From positions 434,001 to 498,000 of the forward strand of contig CANTFK010000994.1 of the NCBI GenBank assembly GCA_947646735.1: 64,000 nt of DNA, in the 5' to 3' direction. Positions 12,534 through 24,200 of the stretch are shown in pieces. The stretch comes from Peronospora farinosa. Its lineage: Eukaryota > Oomycota > Peronosporomycetes > Peronosporales > Peronosporaceae. The stretch's first letter is position 1. Every line of letters starts with the position of its first letter. The notes under the pieces are model-generated. The model ran no database searches. It worked only from the letters and a program-made list of their open reading frames with translations, and was not told where the DNA came from. The position numbers and the translations under genes were made by a program.

Positions 12534-15095
12534 ATGAGCAGGAAGCAGGTCGAGGACGACGATCTGGTGATGACCATTGCGTCAGACGAAGAGTTGTCTG
12601 ACGTAGAGGACAGTTCGGACTCTTCTGATTCGGAAGACACTCAGTTCAAGAGTGCTGTGCTTAGCCGGCAGCAGCAGCTCAAGGAAGCGCAGCAGCAGCA
12701 AATGGAAAGCGAGATTGCCGAAGATTTTGAGTTTGAAGATGGCGGCGCTTTTCATACGTCTGGAGGAAGTTCATGGGACTTTACTGCTGCTATATCGCGT
12801 ATTGAAAAGATGGAGAGCGGGATCCCGACGGTTACCAAGCGTACGTCTATTCAGGATAAGATTGACAAGAGACGACAGGAAAAGGAGACAGAAAAACAGG
12901 TGAAAAAGGACAAGAAGAAGAAGAAAATACAGGTAGATGTCAAGCAGAGGAAAGAGGAGGAGACGGAAGGATCTCATGACAGTGAAGATGAGAAGGAGGG
13001 AGAGAAGGACTCGTCTGACGATGAGGAGAAGCAGGAGAGAGAAGAAGAGGATGTGGTGGTGGAGGAAGATCGTTTGCAGTCAGCCTTGAAAGATAACAAG
13101 AATGATCAGTTGTCTCGTGAGGAGCTAGTAGACGCATTGGAGAAGAAAAAGGCCGCCGAGTTTTTCGAGTCAGATCCATTTGCAGCACAGGAGTTTGCAA
13201 AGACCAAATTTGAGACCTTTGCAGACTTGAAATTATCGCGTCCGATCATGCGCGCTATCTCGCACATTGGCTTTGAAAAGCCAACGCCAATTCAACAGCG
13301 AGCAATCCCGATCGCGCTCACGGGCAAGGATATTTGTGCTAGTGCTCAGACAGGAAGTGGCAAGACTGCCGCATTCCTGTTGCCTATCTTGGAACGTCTT
13401 CAATTTCGTTCGCGTCGCGTACAGTCAACGCGAGTGATGATTATTTGTCCTGTGCGTGAGCTTGCGACGCAATGTCAGTCGATGTTCGAGCAGCTGGCGC
13501 GTTTTACGGACATTACGATCTCTTTGGCAGTGGGTGGTCTCCCCTTAAAGGCTCAGGAAGCTGAGCTGCGTAATCGTCCAGACGTTGTGGTGTGCACACC
13601 TGGTCGTATGATTGATCACCTGCGTAACTCCAAGAGTGTTCACATGGACGACCTAGAAATTCTGGTGCTGGATGAAGCTGATCGGCTGCTTGAGCTAGGT
13701 TTTACAGAGGAGGTGCTAGAGCTTGTCCGCATGTGTCCTGTGCAGCGCCAGACGATGCTGTTTTCCGCTACAATGACATCAAAGGTCGACCAGCTGATTA
13801 ATCTGTCGATGAAGCGTCCTGTGCGTATTAGCACTGACCCACTGTTTGATATGGCCAAGCACTTGGTGCAGGAGTTTGTGCGTATTCGTCCGAACCGTGA
13901 AGACGACCGTGAGGCAATTCTCCTAGCATTGTGCACACGTACGTTCCGAACAAACACTATTGTATTTATGGAGACGAAGTCGCATGCGCACCGAATGATG
14001 ATCATTTTCGGACTTACGGGCATTAAAGCTGCTGAACTCCACGGAAACTTAATGCAGAGAGAGCGGCTAGAAGCACTTCAAAAGTTCCGTGATGGCACGG
14101 TGGACGTTCTTCTGTGTACCGACATTGCTGCTCGTGGTATTGATGTGCGCGGTGTGCACGCTGTTATCAACTACGAAATGCCGAAGGATATCACAACGTA
14201 CGTGCACCGTGTGGGTCGCACGGCTCGAGCCGGTCGCAACGGCCGTGCTGTCACGCTAACTAGCGAGTCGCGCCGTCTGGTAATGAAGCAGATATCGCGT
14301 CATTGCAACGGATTCGTAAAATCCCGTGCTGTTCCTGACCCAGTTATCGCGCAATGGAAGGCCCGCATTGAGAGTATGCAGGAAGACATGAAGCTGGTAA
14401 TGCACGAAGAGACGCTAGAGAAGCGCATGCGTGAAGCCGAGAAGGAGGCTACTCGTGCCACGAACATGTTGAAGCACCGCGACGAGATTAATTCCCGTCC
14501 TGCACGCACGTGGTTTATGTCTGAGAAGGAGAAAAAGAATGTGAATGAGCGTGTTGATGACGATCGTCGCGCCAAGGAGGAGGCTGCAAAGGAAGACGCT
14601 GAGGCTGCCGACTCCATGTCGCGCGTGAAGAAGCTCAAGCTTATGAGCCACAAAAAACGTCGGTTGTATGAAATCCGTGAACGCGAAGAGCGAATGCTGG
14701 CGGATGCTAATCGAGAAGACGAAGAGGGCAACCGAAACATTAAGAAGGGCGCTGCGTTCACATCGATGCACGTTGCCGGTGCTGCGAAGCGCGCGAAAAA
14801 GACACAGCAGGAAACAGCACGATTGCGCGAGGAGGAGTCTATCGCAGACATCCACGAGCGGAAACGCCGTAGCCGTGAAAAGGCTCGTGCCGCGCGTAGC
14901 AGCCACAATCCTGGCGCATTCGACATTGACATGGCGCAAGATGGTGTTTCGGCGCAGAAGCCTCGGAAGCAGCGTGACGGAAACGCTGTCCACAATCCAT
15001 TCGAGTTCAAGGAGAAAATCACTGATTTCAAGAAACACGCGAAGAAGAGCTCGAGCTCTTTCAAGTCCAAGGCAAAGTACAAGCGGCGCAAATAG
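12534..15095 (+). CDS. DRS1: DEAD-box ATP-dependent RNA helicase, DRS1/DDX27 type
   Basis: An uninterrupted frame of 853 residues. Residues 1-215 are acidic with Lys-rich blocks. The helicase core runs from about 225 to 610: Q motif GFEKPTPIQQ, Walker A AQTGSGKT, PVRELA (motif Ia, more often PTRELA), TPGR, the DEAD box VLDEAD, SAT, and in the second RecA lobe ARGIDV and HRVGRTARAGR. Sequence between the lobes (VRIRPNREDDREAI, ELHGNLMQ) matches DDX27/Drs1 best among DEAD-box proteins. The basic helical C-terminus, rich in KKRR runs, suits nucleolar retention. Drs1 unwinds pre-rRNA during 60S subunit assembly. The gene is divergent from SCC3 and convergent with the HECT ligase, 202 bases away. 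Confidence 0.93.
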   Translation: MSRKQVEDDDLVMTIASDEELSDVEDSSDSSDSEDTQFKSAVLSRQQQLKEAQQQQMESEIAEDFEFEDGGAFHTSGGSSWDFTAAISRIEKMESGIPTVTKRTSIQDKIDKRRQEKETEKQVKKDKKKKKIQVDVKQRKEEETEGSHDSEDEKEGEKDSSDDEEKQEREEEDVVVEEDRLQSALKDNKNDQLSREELVDALEKKKAAEFFESDPFAAQEFAKTKFETFADLKLSRPIMRAISHIGFEKPTPIQQRAIPIALTGKDICASAQTGSGKTAAFLLPILERLQFRSRRVQSTRVMIICPVRELATQCQSMFEQLARFTDITISLAVGGLPLKAQEAELRNRPDVVVCTPGRMIDHLRNSKSVHMDDLEILVLDEADRLLELGFTEEVLELVRMCPVQRQTMLFSATMTSKVDQLINLSMKRPVRISTDPLFDMAKHLVQEFVRIRPNREDDREAILLALCTRTFRTNTIVFMETKSHAHRMMIIFGLTGIKAAELHGNLMQRERLEALQKFRDGTVDVLLCTDIAARGIDVRGVHAVINYEMPKDITTYVHRVGRTARAGRNGRAVTLTSESRRLVMKQISRHCNGFVKSRAVPDPVIAQWKARIESMQEDMKLVMHEETLEKRMREAEKEATRATNMLKHRDEINSRPARTWFMSEKEKKNVNERVDDDRRAKEEAAKEDAEAADSMSRVKKLKLMSHKKRRLYEIREREERMLADANREDEEGNRNIKKGAAFTSMHVAGAAKRAKKTQQETARLREEESIADIHERKRRSREKARAARSSHNPGAFDIDMAQDGVSAQKPRKQRDGNAVHNPFEFKEKITDFKKHAKKSSSSFKSKAKYKRRK

Positions 15096-15297
15096 ATGTA
15101 GAGGCGTAAGCTAGCTGTGTTTTCATTCACCACATCGGTTCCTTCATAGCTACCTAGAGAAAGTGTACATGCTGGGTAGATGTCACTTCGCTTGTCTTGA
15201 CCGATAGCCTCAAGTGGTGAGAGAGCAAGTAAAAGTATCACATCTAGCAGAAAAAATACCATATATTCTTCAATTGAAATGGTCGAAGCACATTTGC

Positions 15298-18200
15298 TCA
15301 GCCGAAGCCAAAACCCTCCGAGCCTTCGCGAATTGCGAGCAGGAGACACTGCTTCAACTTATCCTCACTTTCATACTCTGGTAGATCCAGCTGGTTAAAA
15401 CTACAGCAAGAAGCATAAAAACATAACCCGTTAGCCATCCGTACGCATCAACTCGAAACAAATCATTCGAGCGAGACTCACCAAGTATGTGCGGACGGTA
15501 ACGCACTGTTGTTACCGAACGCCTTGTGAATGTTGAACTTCTGTGTCCCGCGCATACCTTCCAGTGCCTTGAAACCTTCAAGAGGTACCTTAGAGGTACC
15601 TGTTACGAACTGCAGGAAAAGAGCCCGCTCTTCGTGTGTGAACGAGTACAGCACGTTCCAGAACCAGCGTATTACCGAGTCCGTGGGCTTGTAGTTGGCG
15701 TAATCCGTATTCGCCTTCAAATCATCAATATCGATTTCAGGCATGCCCGAAATAAGCAACTCTAGCTCGTTCTCGTTAAAAATTGCAATCAGCTCGGGTG
15801 GTACCAGCTGGTGAAACCCCTTCAGGAAAGCATCAATCTGCTGACGAATACCAGTCGCCATGCGGTGATGAGTGATTAGTTTCACATACTCCATCTTGTT
15901 CGCGTCAGTTACAGGCACGTTCCTGCCGTTAGGAATCAAGTCAACCACCTCTACCTTGCCAAAGTTGGATTGCTCTGCTGAAAAAGTTAGCTCCAGTCCA
16001 AGATCTCCAATCGAGTTGTCTAGAATCGAATGAAGATTCCGGTAGTACTCCGGGTCAATGCCTTCCATGTCGTGGTACGAAATTGGCAGCTGCAAGATGT
16101 GCTTGTAAAACGAGCGCGTAAAGTGCGCATCAAGTAGCTGGCCGTCTGCCACCGCCTTGCCCAGCACTTTACCAACGAACTCAAAGTAACTTAAGTGATC
16201 TTTGTTCACATATGACAGAGGATTCGGCTGGAAAGTAGGCGAGTCCGCCGCTGACGTGAATAGCACATAATTTGGGTTGAACATCTCGCGCGCTAAAATC
16301 ATGTACCACTCTCGCGTGACTCCACCGGCATCAATACCTTCTTCGCCCGTGAAAGAAATATGCAGCTTTCGTCGCAATTCGGTACCGCTGCGCATACGCA
16401 AGGCATAGTAAGAGTCTTCGAATATATGCTCGCGGCGTACAGGGATGCGCACTGAGGAGCTTCCACCACCGTGGTTCCGCAGTGCCGCTTGACGAAGCCG
16501 TTTCATGGCGCTGTGAAAGTATGTACGCTTGTTGTCGAACGCTAGATAAGCTCGACAGCGAGAAATCTTTATTAAAGCAGCAAAGGACGTTTCCAGAAGT
16601 GATGGCTTCTCCCGTACTAGTAAGTTCAAGAGCACGCGATTCGACTCCACGAAGTTTGCCAGTCTCATAGTCTCATTTGCCTCCGAGACTGACGATAAAG
16701 CCGATGAGCTGCGTTTTAGCGCACTCTTCGGCGACGACTTTTGCTCTTGGTCATGCATTAGTGCTGTTGCATTCGCACCATCAAATCCACCAGCACTCAA
16801 GGCTGCCACAACTGCTTCTTCGCGCTCACTAGAATCAGGTAAATGCAACGTCATGGATGCCGCATCCCTGGCATTAACAACAAAAAAAGCCTCCACCATG
16901 GGTAGAAAACGTGCTAAAAGCGCCGCCATCGCGCATGAGGCACCCGCACTCTTGCCTTCAATCACAGTTCCCTCTGCATCGTCCGTTGTGCCAGGCTGAC
17001 CATTAAAATCTGTAGCCGAAGGAGCTTGGATGGTAGAAGGGGTGGCTAAAGCATCGGACGCACTGCTATCGTGATCATCAAGATCACCCTTCGCACGCGC
17101 TTCCGTAAGAGACAAGCTCAGAGAATCCCACAGTGGGTCCAAACAAATAGTTTGGCAGCACTCAGTAAATTCTGCAGTACTCTCGCAGACATCGGACAAA
17201 GAGTGTAGTAGCCGTAGCAGCTTGAGCTCATCCTGAGCCAATGGCAGCACTGCTGACGACTCAAACCCAGAAGGTAGACATTTTCCATTGTACCGGTCAA
17301 CACGAGCCAGCGTGCTAGCATGCCGTACAATCGCGCTGATGACAAGCTCGCGGTTTCCGCGCACATGGTTCAATAACTTCAGCACCGCAAGTGTGCGCTC
17401 CTGCATCTGGATCGTACACACGTCCATGCTCAATACAGACACGATTTTACTCATACGCGCTTCGTCCAGCTCCACCGTCGGCACTGCCACCCACTCGCCG
17501 CCACCTTCCAGGTTTGATGTGTCACCTTCATCGCCTTCCTTCTTCTCCTCGTCAACATCCGATTTGTGTAACCGCTCAAGGGGAGACAAAACCAGCTCAA
17601 GCAACTCGAGCAACGCATCTAAGTTTGTACCATTGCGATATACCACCGACAATGCCAGCAAGTCAATTAAGACGGCAACGCCGCACTCATTGGAGAACGG
17701 CGCCTCTACCTTCACTGGCGTGCACTTTTCATTCGAAACGCGAAGCATACCGTGGGGCGAAAGCATTTCCACGGTGAAACGCGGATTATACTTCGCAAGC
17801 GACACAAGAATATGTAACATGCGGTTCACCACTTCAGCAGGTACCGCTTTCCCTCCAATAGCACGGTTCCCTCCGATACCACATCCATACATCGTGGTCG
17901 GTGGGAATTGAATCTTACCGCTGCCATCATCGTCGTCATCTTTTTCATTGCCAGGTATTAAGCGCTCTGAAAGCGGTAAAGAGATCACTTGCAGCAAGTT
18001 ACGTCGAATGCTGCATCGTGTCAACGGATAAAGGCAGATATTTGCAAGCAGTCGCTGAAATACACGATTTTGTATGACGGACTGCGTCATAAAGAGAAGC
18101 CGCAACAAGCCGCGCACGCATCGATCGTCGAAGATTCGCTCACCGGGATCCTCTTCCTCATCCTTCTCTACACGCAATAATCCTTTGTGAGTCGTGGAAC

Positions 18201-21200
18201 TCCCTGTCCCTGAACGATAACCACGGCGGTTGCTATGACGTCCACCGATTTCATCATACATACGAGACCGCCGACGGCTAGTACCTCTTTCTGGGCTGTG
18301 AGAGGTTGTCATGCGTCGTAGAGTAGGGCGATTAAACAAATCGTCCATGTCATTTTCGCCGCTGCCACTTTCCCGCCCCTCGGTACGGCGATCACGTTCG
18401 CGGTAAACTGAGCGAAAGGCCGCGCGTTCACGCAGAACAGTCGCTTCTGCACGCACTTGCGATGGCAGCGTCTGCAGGAACGCATCATCGCAAGTGACCA
18501 AGATTTCCTCGCGCAGATCTGGTGCCAGCGAAGCTACAAAGGAAGCATTATCCATTTCTTGAGCGCGAGACGTGTCTGCAGATTCCGCGCGAGCGGCAGA
18601 TTCACGCTCACGCCGCTCATTTTCCAACACCTCTGCACGGATATCAGGGGGCAACGCTTCCAGTGTCTCACGATCGAAGCTCGAGTTAGCCATATCCAAG
18701 TCCATCTGTGACACACTTTCAGAACCACCTCTGCCACCTCCAGTCGTGGCTGTATCACTGCGAGCACTTGTGGATTCAGGAACTGCCGGTGCATTCTGCG
18801 CAACAATTTCTGCTTGCATATCCGGAGGTAACGACGCAAACACTTCAGCATCCATACCTTCAGGGCAAAGGTAGTCCTGTTGCTGCTGATCAAGTAATGT
18901 AGTCGACAACTCGAGCGCGACAGCTTCAACGGATGATGTCGGTGTCCTTATCGGTGACAGCTCTTCAACTGCCCTAACTTGGTTATTAGTGTCACTGGCG
19001 ATAGGCTGTGAAGAGGCCGTGCCGAAGCTTGTTAGATCGAGAGTGAAGTTCATCATCGGATCAGAAGAGTTAGATGCTGCTGCTGCAGTGGCTGAAGCAG
19101 ACGCTGGAGTGGGGAGCGGAGATATACTATCAGAAGTACCACCTGGTGCCCCAGATAAGGAGCCCATTGTCGTCTCTTGGCCTTCTACTACACTTTCCAC
19201 CTCTGCATCGACAATGTCCGCATCGACATCTGATTGAGGTGGTGACCGCAGCAGCGATGTTTCTCCAAGAGTACTGGTAAGTTCCAAAACAGAAGCTGCT
19301 TCCGTCACCACCTCGTGTTGCTCATTTCTGTTGCTGTTCGCTGGAATTCCCGGTTGATTATCGCTTTCTTCAGTGTTTTCATGTGCCCTAATTTCGCTCG
19401 CAGTGTGCTCTTCACTCAGCGGTGTCCCAGTAGCGCTTCCTCCTTCCATAATATCGTCGACATCCTCCTCCTGTTGAGAGGAGATTTCTCCTTCTGCTCG
19501 CCCAGCAGCAGGGATTACAGTAGCATCCTCGTCATCCGCACAAATGCGCGTAAATTGTTGTTCAAGTCGTGTCGCCACCGATCGGACATCTACATCACGA
19601 CTGACACCGCTTGGTCCCCAAATTGTCGTATTAGACGCTGTACCCCCAATTATGTCGCCACCTCGACTGTTAAGGCCACGGGATAAATCCATGCCCACGA
19701 AAACATCACTAAAGGTGTCCCGTTCGCTTTGTCGGAAACCGAGACGTTGGTTCCGTGAAGGCAGTGCCGAGGTCGGAATGTCCAGCGAAAACTCGTGGAG
19801 CAGATGGGATAAAGAAGACAAACGATTAGTATGACTTGGCGGTCGTCCTCGATTTCTTGTTTCGCGTTGCAATATTTCATGTCTCGGTATCAGTCGTACT
19901 CTACTCCCACCAAGCGGCAGCTGTGTTTGAACTTGGTCAGTCAGCTCGCGCAGCTCCCGCAACAGAGATGAATGTCGAGGCAGCGAATATCGACCGGGAT
20001 CGCGCAGCAAGCCGTTAGCATCCAAAACGATGGAATCTCCACGTCTATGCGTGCGCAGCAGTGGATGTGTAGTGGTGGTGTCCGAACCAAATTGATCAAT
20101 ACTCGTGCGGGACCCCAACGACAAACTGGTGCTACGTTCGCGACGTGATCTATTACCTCTACCACTTGCATCAAATGATTCGAAGGGAAAATCGTCATCG
20201 AGCATATCTGGTAGCTCTTCAATATACTGAAGTAGTGAAGTAGCCATACTGCCAGAGTTACTCTCCAATCGGCTTTGCGAACCTGAAAAATGCCCAGATC
20301 CATTTTCACTGCGCAGGCGACTTCTTGGGGCAGCAAGATCTTCTTGGGTATCGCCCACTTCGGCATCGTCTTCTACATCGCCAAATGTCAACACGAGAGT
20401 CTGTCCACTAGAGGCGGGACGGGGCCCACTTCCACTGCTGTTATACAGCCCAAATGCATCGCGCATGGACTCTACCAGTCTGTCCTCAGAGTTCCTTGCT
20501 AGCTGGTTCCCTTCGCTAGAGCTGTTACTCGATCTGGCATTTTGAGCAGCGGCCAGACGAGTGCGACGCCGTTGTTCTTCGGCAAAGAAAGCCTCATCAT
20601 CTAATATGTTCAAATAAGAAAACTCGTCTTCGTTAACCTCGTCCAATGCATCCAGAATCGACAGCTCCGAGTCGAGAGATCCCCAAAGACAATTTGAAGA
20701 TGAGCGGCGACTGGATCCGTGATCACCTATACGACGAGACATGTGTAAACGCTGGTGTTCTTCAAACTCATTTTCATCATCTTCATCCTCATCATCATCT
20801 TCATCCTCGTCATCATCATCTTCGTCATCGTCATCATCATCCTCGTCATCGTCATCATCATCCTCGTCGTCGTCGTCATCTTCTTCACCTTCCCCTTCAT
20901 CCGTAGAATGGTCTGAAACACTGCTGCGATCATCTCCGCTATGGTCTTCGTCCTCATCACGTATATCGTTGTTGTCCATTTCAGAAAGCGGAGATTGCAT
21001 CGAAATGTCGTCATCTCCTTCACCCAGCGGATAAAATGTAGTACCACGGGAATTTGCTGCATCTTGAAGATTTATATCCACCACCATGCTGTCGTCCCGA
21101 TTAGCAGATTGCCATGTATCACGATTATCCTCCAGTGACGATGAAGCTGAAATTGTAGTTGCTTCAGCTGAGGTCGACGTCTCTACGCCCGAAAGGGACT

Positions 21201-24200
21201 GATTTTGATTACCCCTTGCTAAAGTCGTATCGCCCACGATGGTGGAGCTGTTGTTTCGCTTTTTTAGCAAACGCCTTATGCGGTGAGTCACAAATGAACG
21301 CGTCAGCGTCGATAATGGGCGTAACAGCATCGTGCAGGTAGCGTGTGCCAATGGGTGCGTCAAGTCAATTTTTCGAAGAGCTTCGGCAAGTAGCGTCACA
21401 AATGAATGTTTGCCCTTAAGACCTCCTCCCAGCACGACCTTATCCCAGGCGAATCCTTTTGAAGAACCCTTAGGCCACAATATACTCATGATCAAACCTG
21501 ACCATGCGTGCAAAGAGCTCAAAGCTCGTTCATCACGCACACTCAAATCGAAGCTCTCCATGGAAAAATCCACATCATCAAATTGTGGCCATTTTTGAAG
21601 CAAGTGGACAAGGTCTAAGATAACACACTTTGAACCTTCTCCTGAATGGCTGCCGATGCTCACTAATAGTCTATGTGCATGATACACACGCAACCTTGTA
21701 CGACAGTCAACGAATGCTTTAACATCCGAGACAAGCAGATCTATATCGGCACTGCCAATTCTGCTGTTACCGTAATATCCGTCTTCCTTCAGCGCCTTAC
21801 GAGATGCCACGAACTGACAGAGTTCACGAGAAGGTAAAAACTCGCAGAGCACCAATCGAATAAAGCTCACGCGCTCTCCATGCAAAACAGCTTCATCTTT
21901 CGCCTTAGCCAGGACTGTCGCGCATGCTGGGAAGTAAGTAATCAGATGAACTAGTAACTGCATGTACACACCCACACACATTCCTGCGGATGTAGCTTCA
22001 ATCTCGTCACCCGATATAATTTTCTGTTTCTTGGCGTGTTTTTCAACGATCCACAACTTACTGATGCGACCAATTATTTTGTGCACAATAGCGTAAGCAT
22101 GATGTTTGTGATCCTTGGGAAATTTATGTGAAGATTTTGCTTCACTAGTCGCGCCATCTTGAGGCAAGAGAGGTTGCGAAACCTGTCCTATTGGTGTAAC
22201 GGTATTATCAGCATTTAACTGTCTCAATACAACGTATGTCCGGCCTGACTCGGTTTTCTTCACCCGCACCGACTTCTGCAATGCTTTAAGAAACACAAAT
22301 TCATTTCGAGCGGCAAAAGGAGCGACTTCTGTTAATAACGCACGCGGCGTGATACGCATCTGGTTTGGTAATCGTGCTGACAGCTTTGTAATTGCACGCC
22401 GAATTTTTTCTTCCATCATATGCTCTAAAACTTCAGGAGATTCTAGTGCCTGCGAGAGCAACATACCCGTCAGTTCTTGATATCCAACAAAAAATACACT
22501 TTCCGGGATATCCAACACAGCATCGAGACCACCATGCGCCAAGAAATAAGACGCCAGATCGTAATTCAAAGTCAAGCGCGACAGAAGCTGCCAAATGGCG
22601 TGAGCAGCCGATTTGCTAGCATTCGTTGAGAGTACTGACGATGCCCGCTTCAGTATTTGCAAGCAAATTGTAACAAGTTGCTGTTCGAATGCAAAGTCCT
22701 CAGTACGGTTCATTACACCACTGTCATCGCTTCGACCGTGTCCTTTCGACTTGTTCTCAGGGTCGTCCGCATTCCTCACGAAAGTATCATCAAGAGAGGA
22801 TGCGACTGTCGTAGATAATCGCTTTGCTGCCATCCCAGCTACTACTGCGTCAAGAGCTAATAGTACTGGCGTACATGATGGCTTTAGAAAACCCTTTTCA
22901 GTGATATCAGCACTTGAAACGTATGTTACGAGCTTTTCGATACACGAAGGAAATTGAACTTGCATCACGGCCCAAGAGCCAGAATTTAGCTGAAGCACAA
23001 GAGCTAATAGGTGGGTGAGCATGGTCAAATACTCATCCGCGTCTTCTTCACCTCCATTGAAGTAATCCAAAATAGCAGCATTCAGATGCCTAATTACCAA
23101 ATCACGGTCTTCATCTGAGCGTGAGCACAGAAAATTGAAATATTCTGCGATTGCCTTAACCAAATTTTGACTCGGGTACAATTTACGTTCGGCCTCCAAA
23201 CCTTTCGCATACTTCACATCTTCATGTTTTTCTTTGGCAGCTTGTATACGTAAGATTTCAAAGCACACTGTCTCAAAACTGTCTCGCAACAAAATGTAAA
23301 GCGCTTGCAAGTCTTCTTCCATCTTTTTTCCCCCCGTTGCTGCTGCTTCATCTCGACAAAGGGTACTTTCTGCAGCCGCACTGTCGTCGTCCTGCGCATG
23401 TTGTGTTTCACCAACGTCCGGCTCACTTTCGTCTTCGGGGTGGTTCAAAATCCATTCCATTGCCAGCTCCACATTGTTCACTTGGATTTGTCGCAATGCC
23501 CGCTCAACCTGTGGCTGCGGAAAGCCCATAGAAACCAAGCTCTCGACAATTTCAGCATCCGGTACGAACGACAAACGCCCATACCCGGCGGATGTCCCTT
23601 CGAGTGTCCCTCCAAAGAGTGCTCTTCGAAGAGATAATGCTTCGTTGTAGAGCTCGGTGCCGGAGTTTCTGTTAGAATTGCCGCGACTAAAGCCCAATTC
23701 TTGTCGACGACAAAGACCGCTTAGCTCATTTTCGCTGTCCAATCCCAAAGCTTCATCATTACTATCCATGCGATTCTTTAGTACGGTCACGGCAATAGGC
23801 ATCACCTCCGCCATACATAAATCCACAGACGAAGTCAGAAACTTTGGGTGCTTCCAAATTGACAGTAGCGCACGAACGCACATTGCATGCAATTGTACTG
23901 TAAGTCTTTGAGGCTGAAATGGAGCTTCATCACTTTCACCTGCTTTATCACTAGAAAGCAACGCTGCTGTCAACGGTGACGCAGACAGCGCTTCAAGGTT
24001 GGACAGTTTTCGTAAAACACTTGCTGCAATGTGGAAAGACGTCAACGCCATCTGCGAGGGCTTGCCACCACTAGAGCTACTCTCACTTTCGAGACAAACA
24101 GTGAAGAAACGCTCAATGATATTCATGATCACATCCATCAGGTTTGAAGCTATGACTTGAGCACCAGCGCACGTGGCGATAGTTTTGCCAGGCAGGACAG

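Noticed and set aside
14300..15349. 349-codon minus-strand ORF
   Set aside because: Mirror of the DRS1 C-terminal coding region; composition (Ser/Phe-rich) is what Lys/Glu codons give when read backwards.
17288..17911. 207-codon plus-strand ORF
   Set aside because: Shadow of the HECT ligase exon; no motif.
20741..21034. Poly-serine plus-strand ORF
   Set aside because: Antisense reading of the Asp/Glu tract in the HECT ligase.
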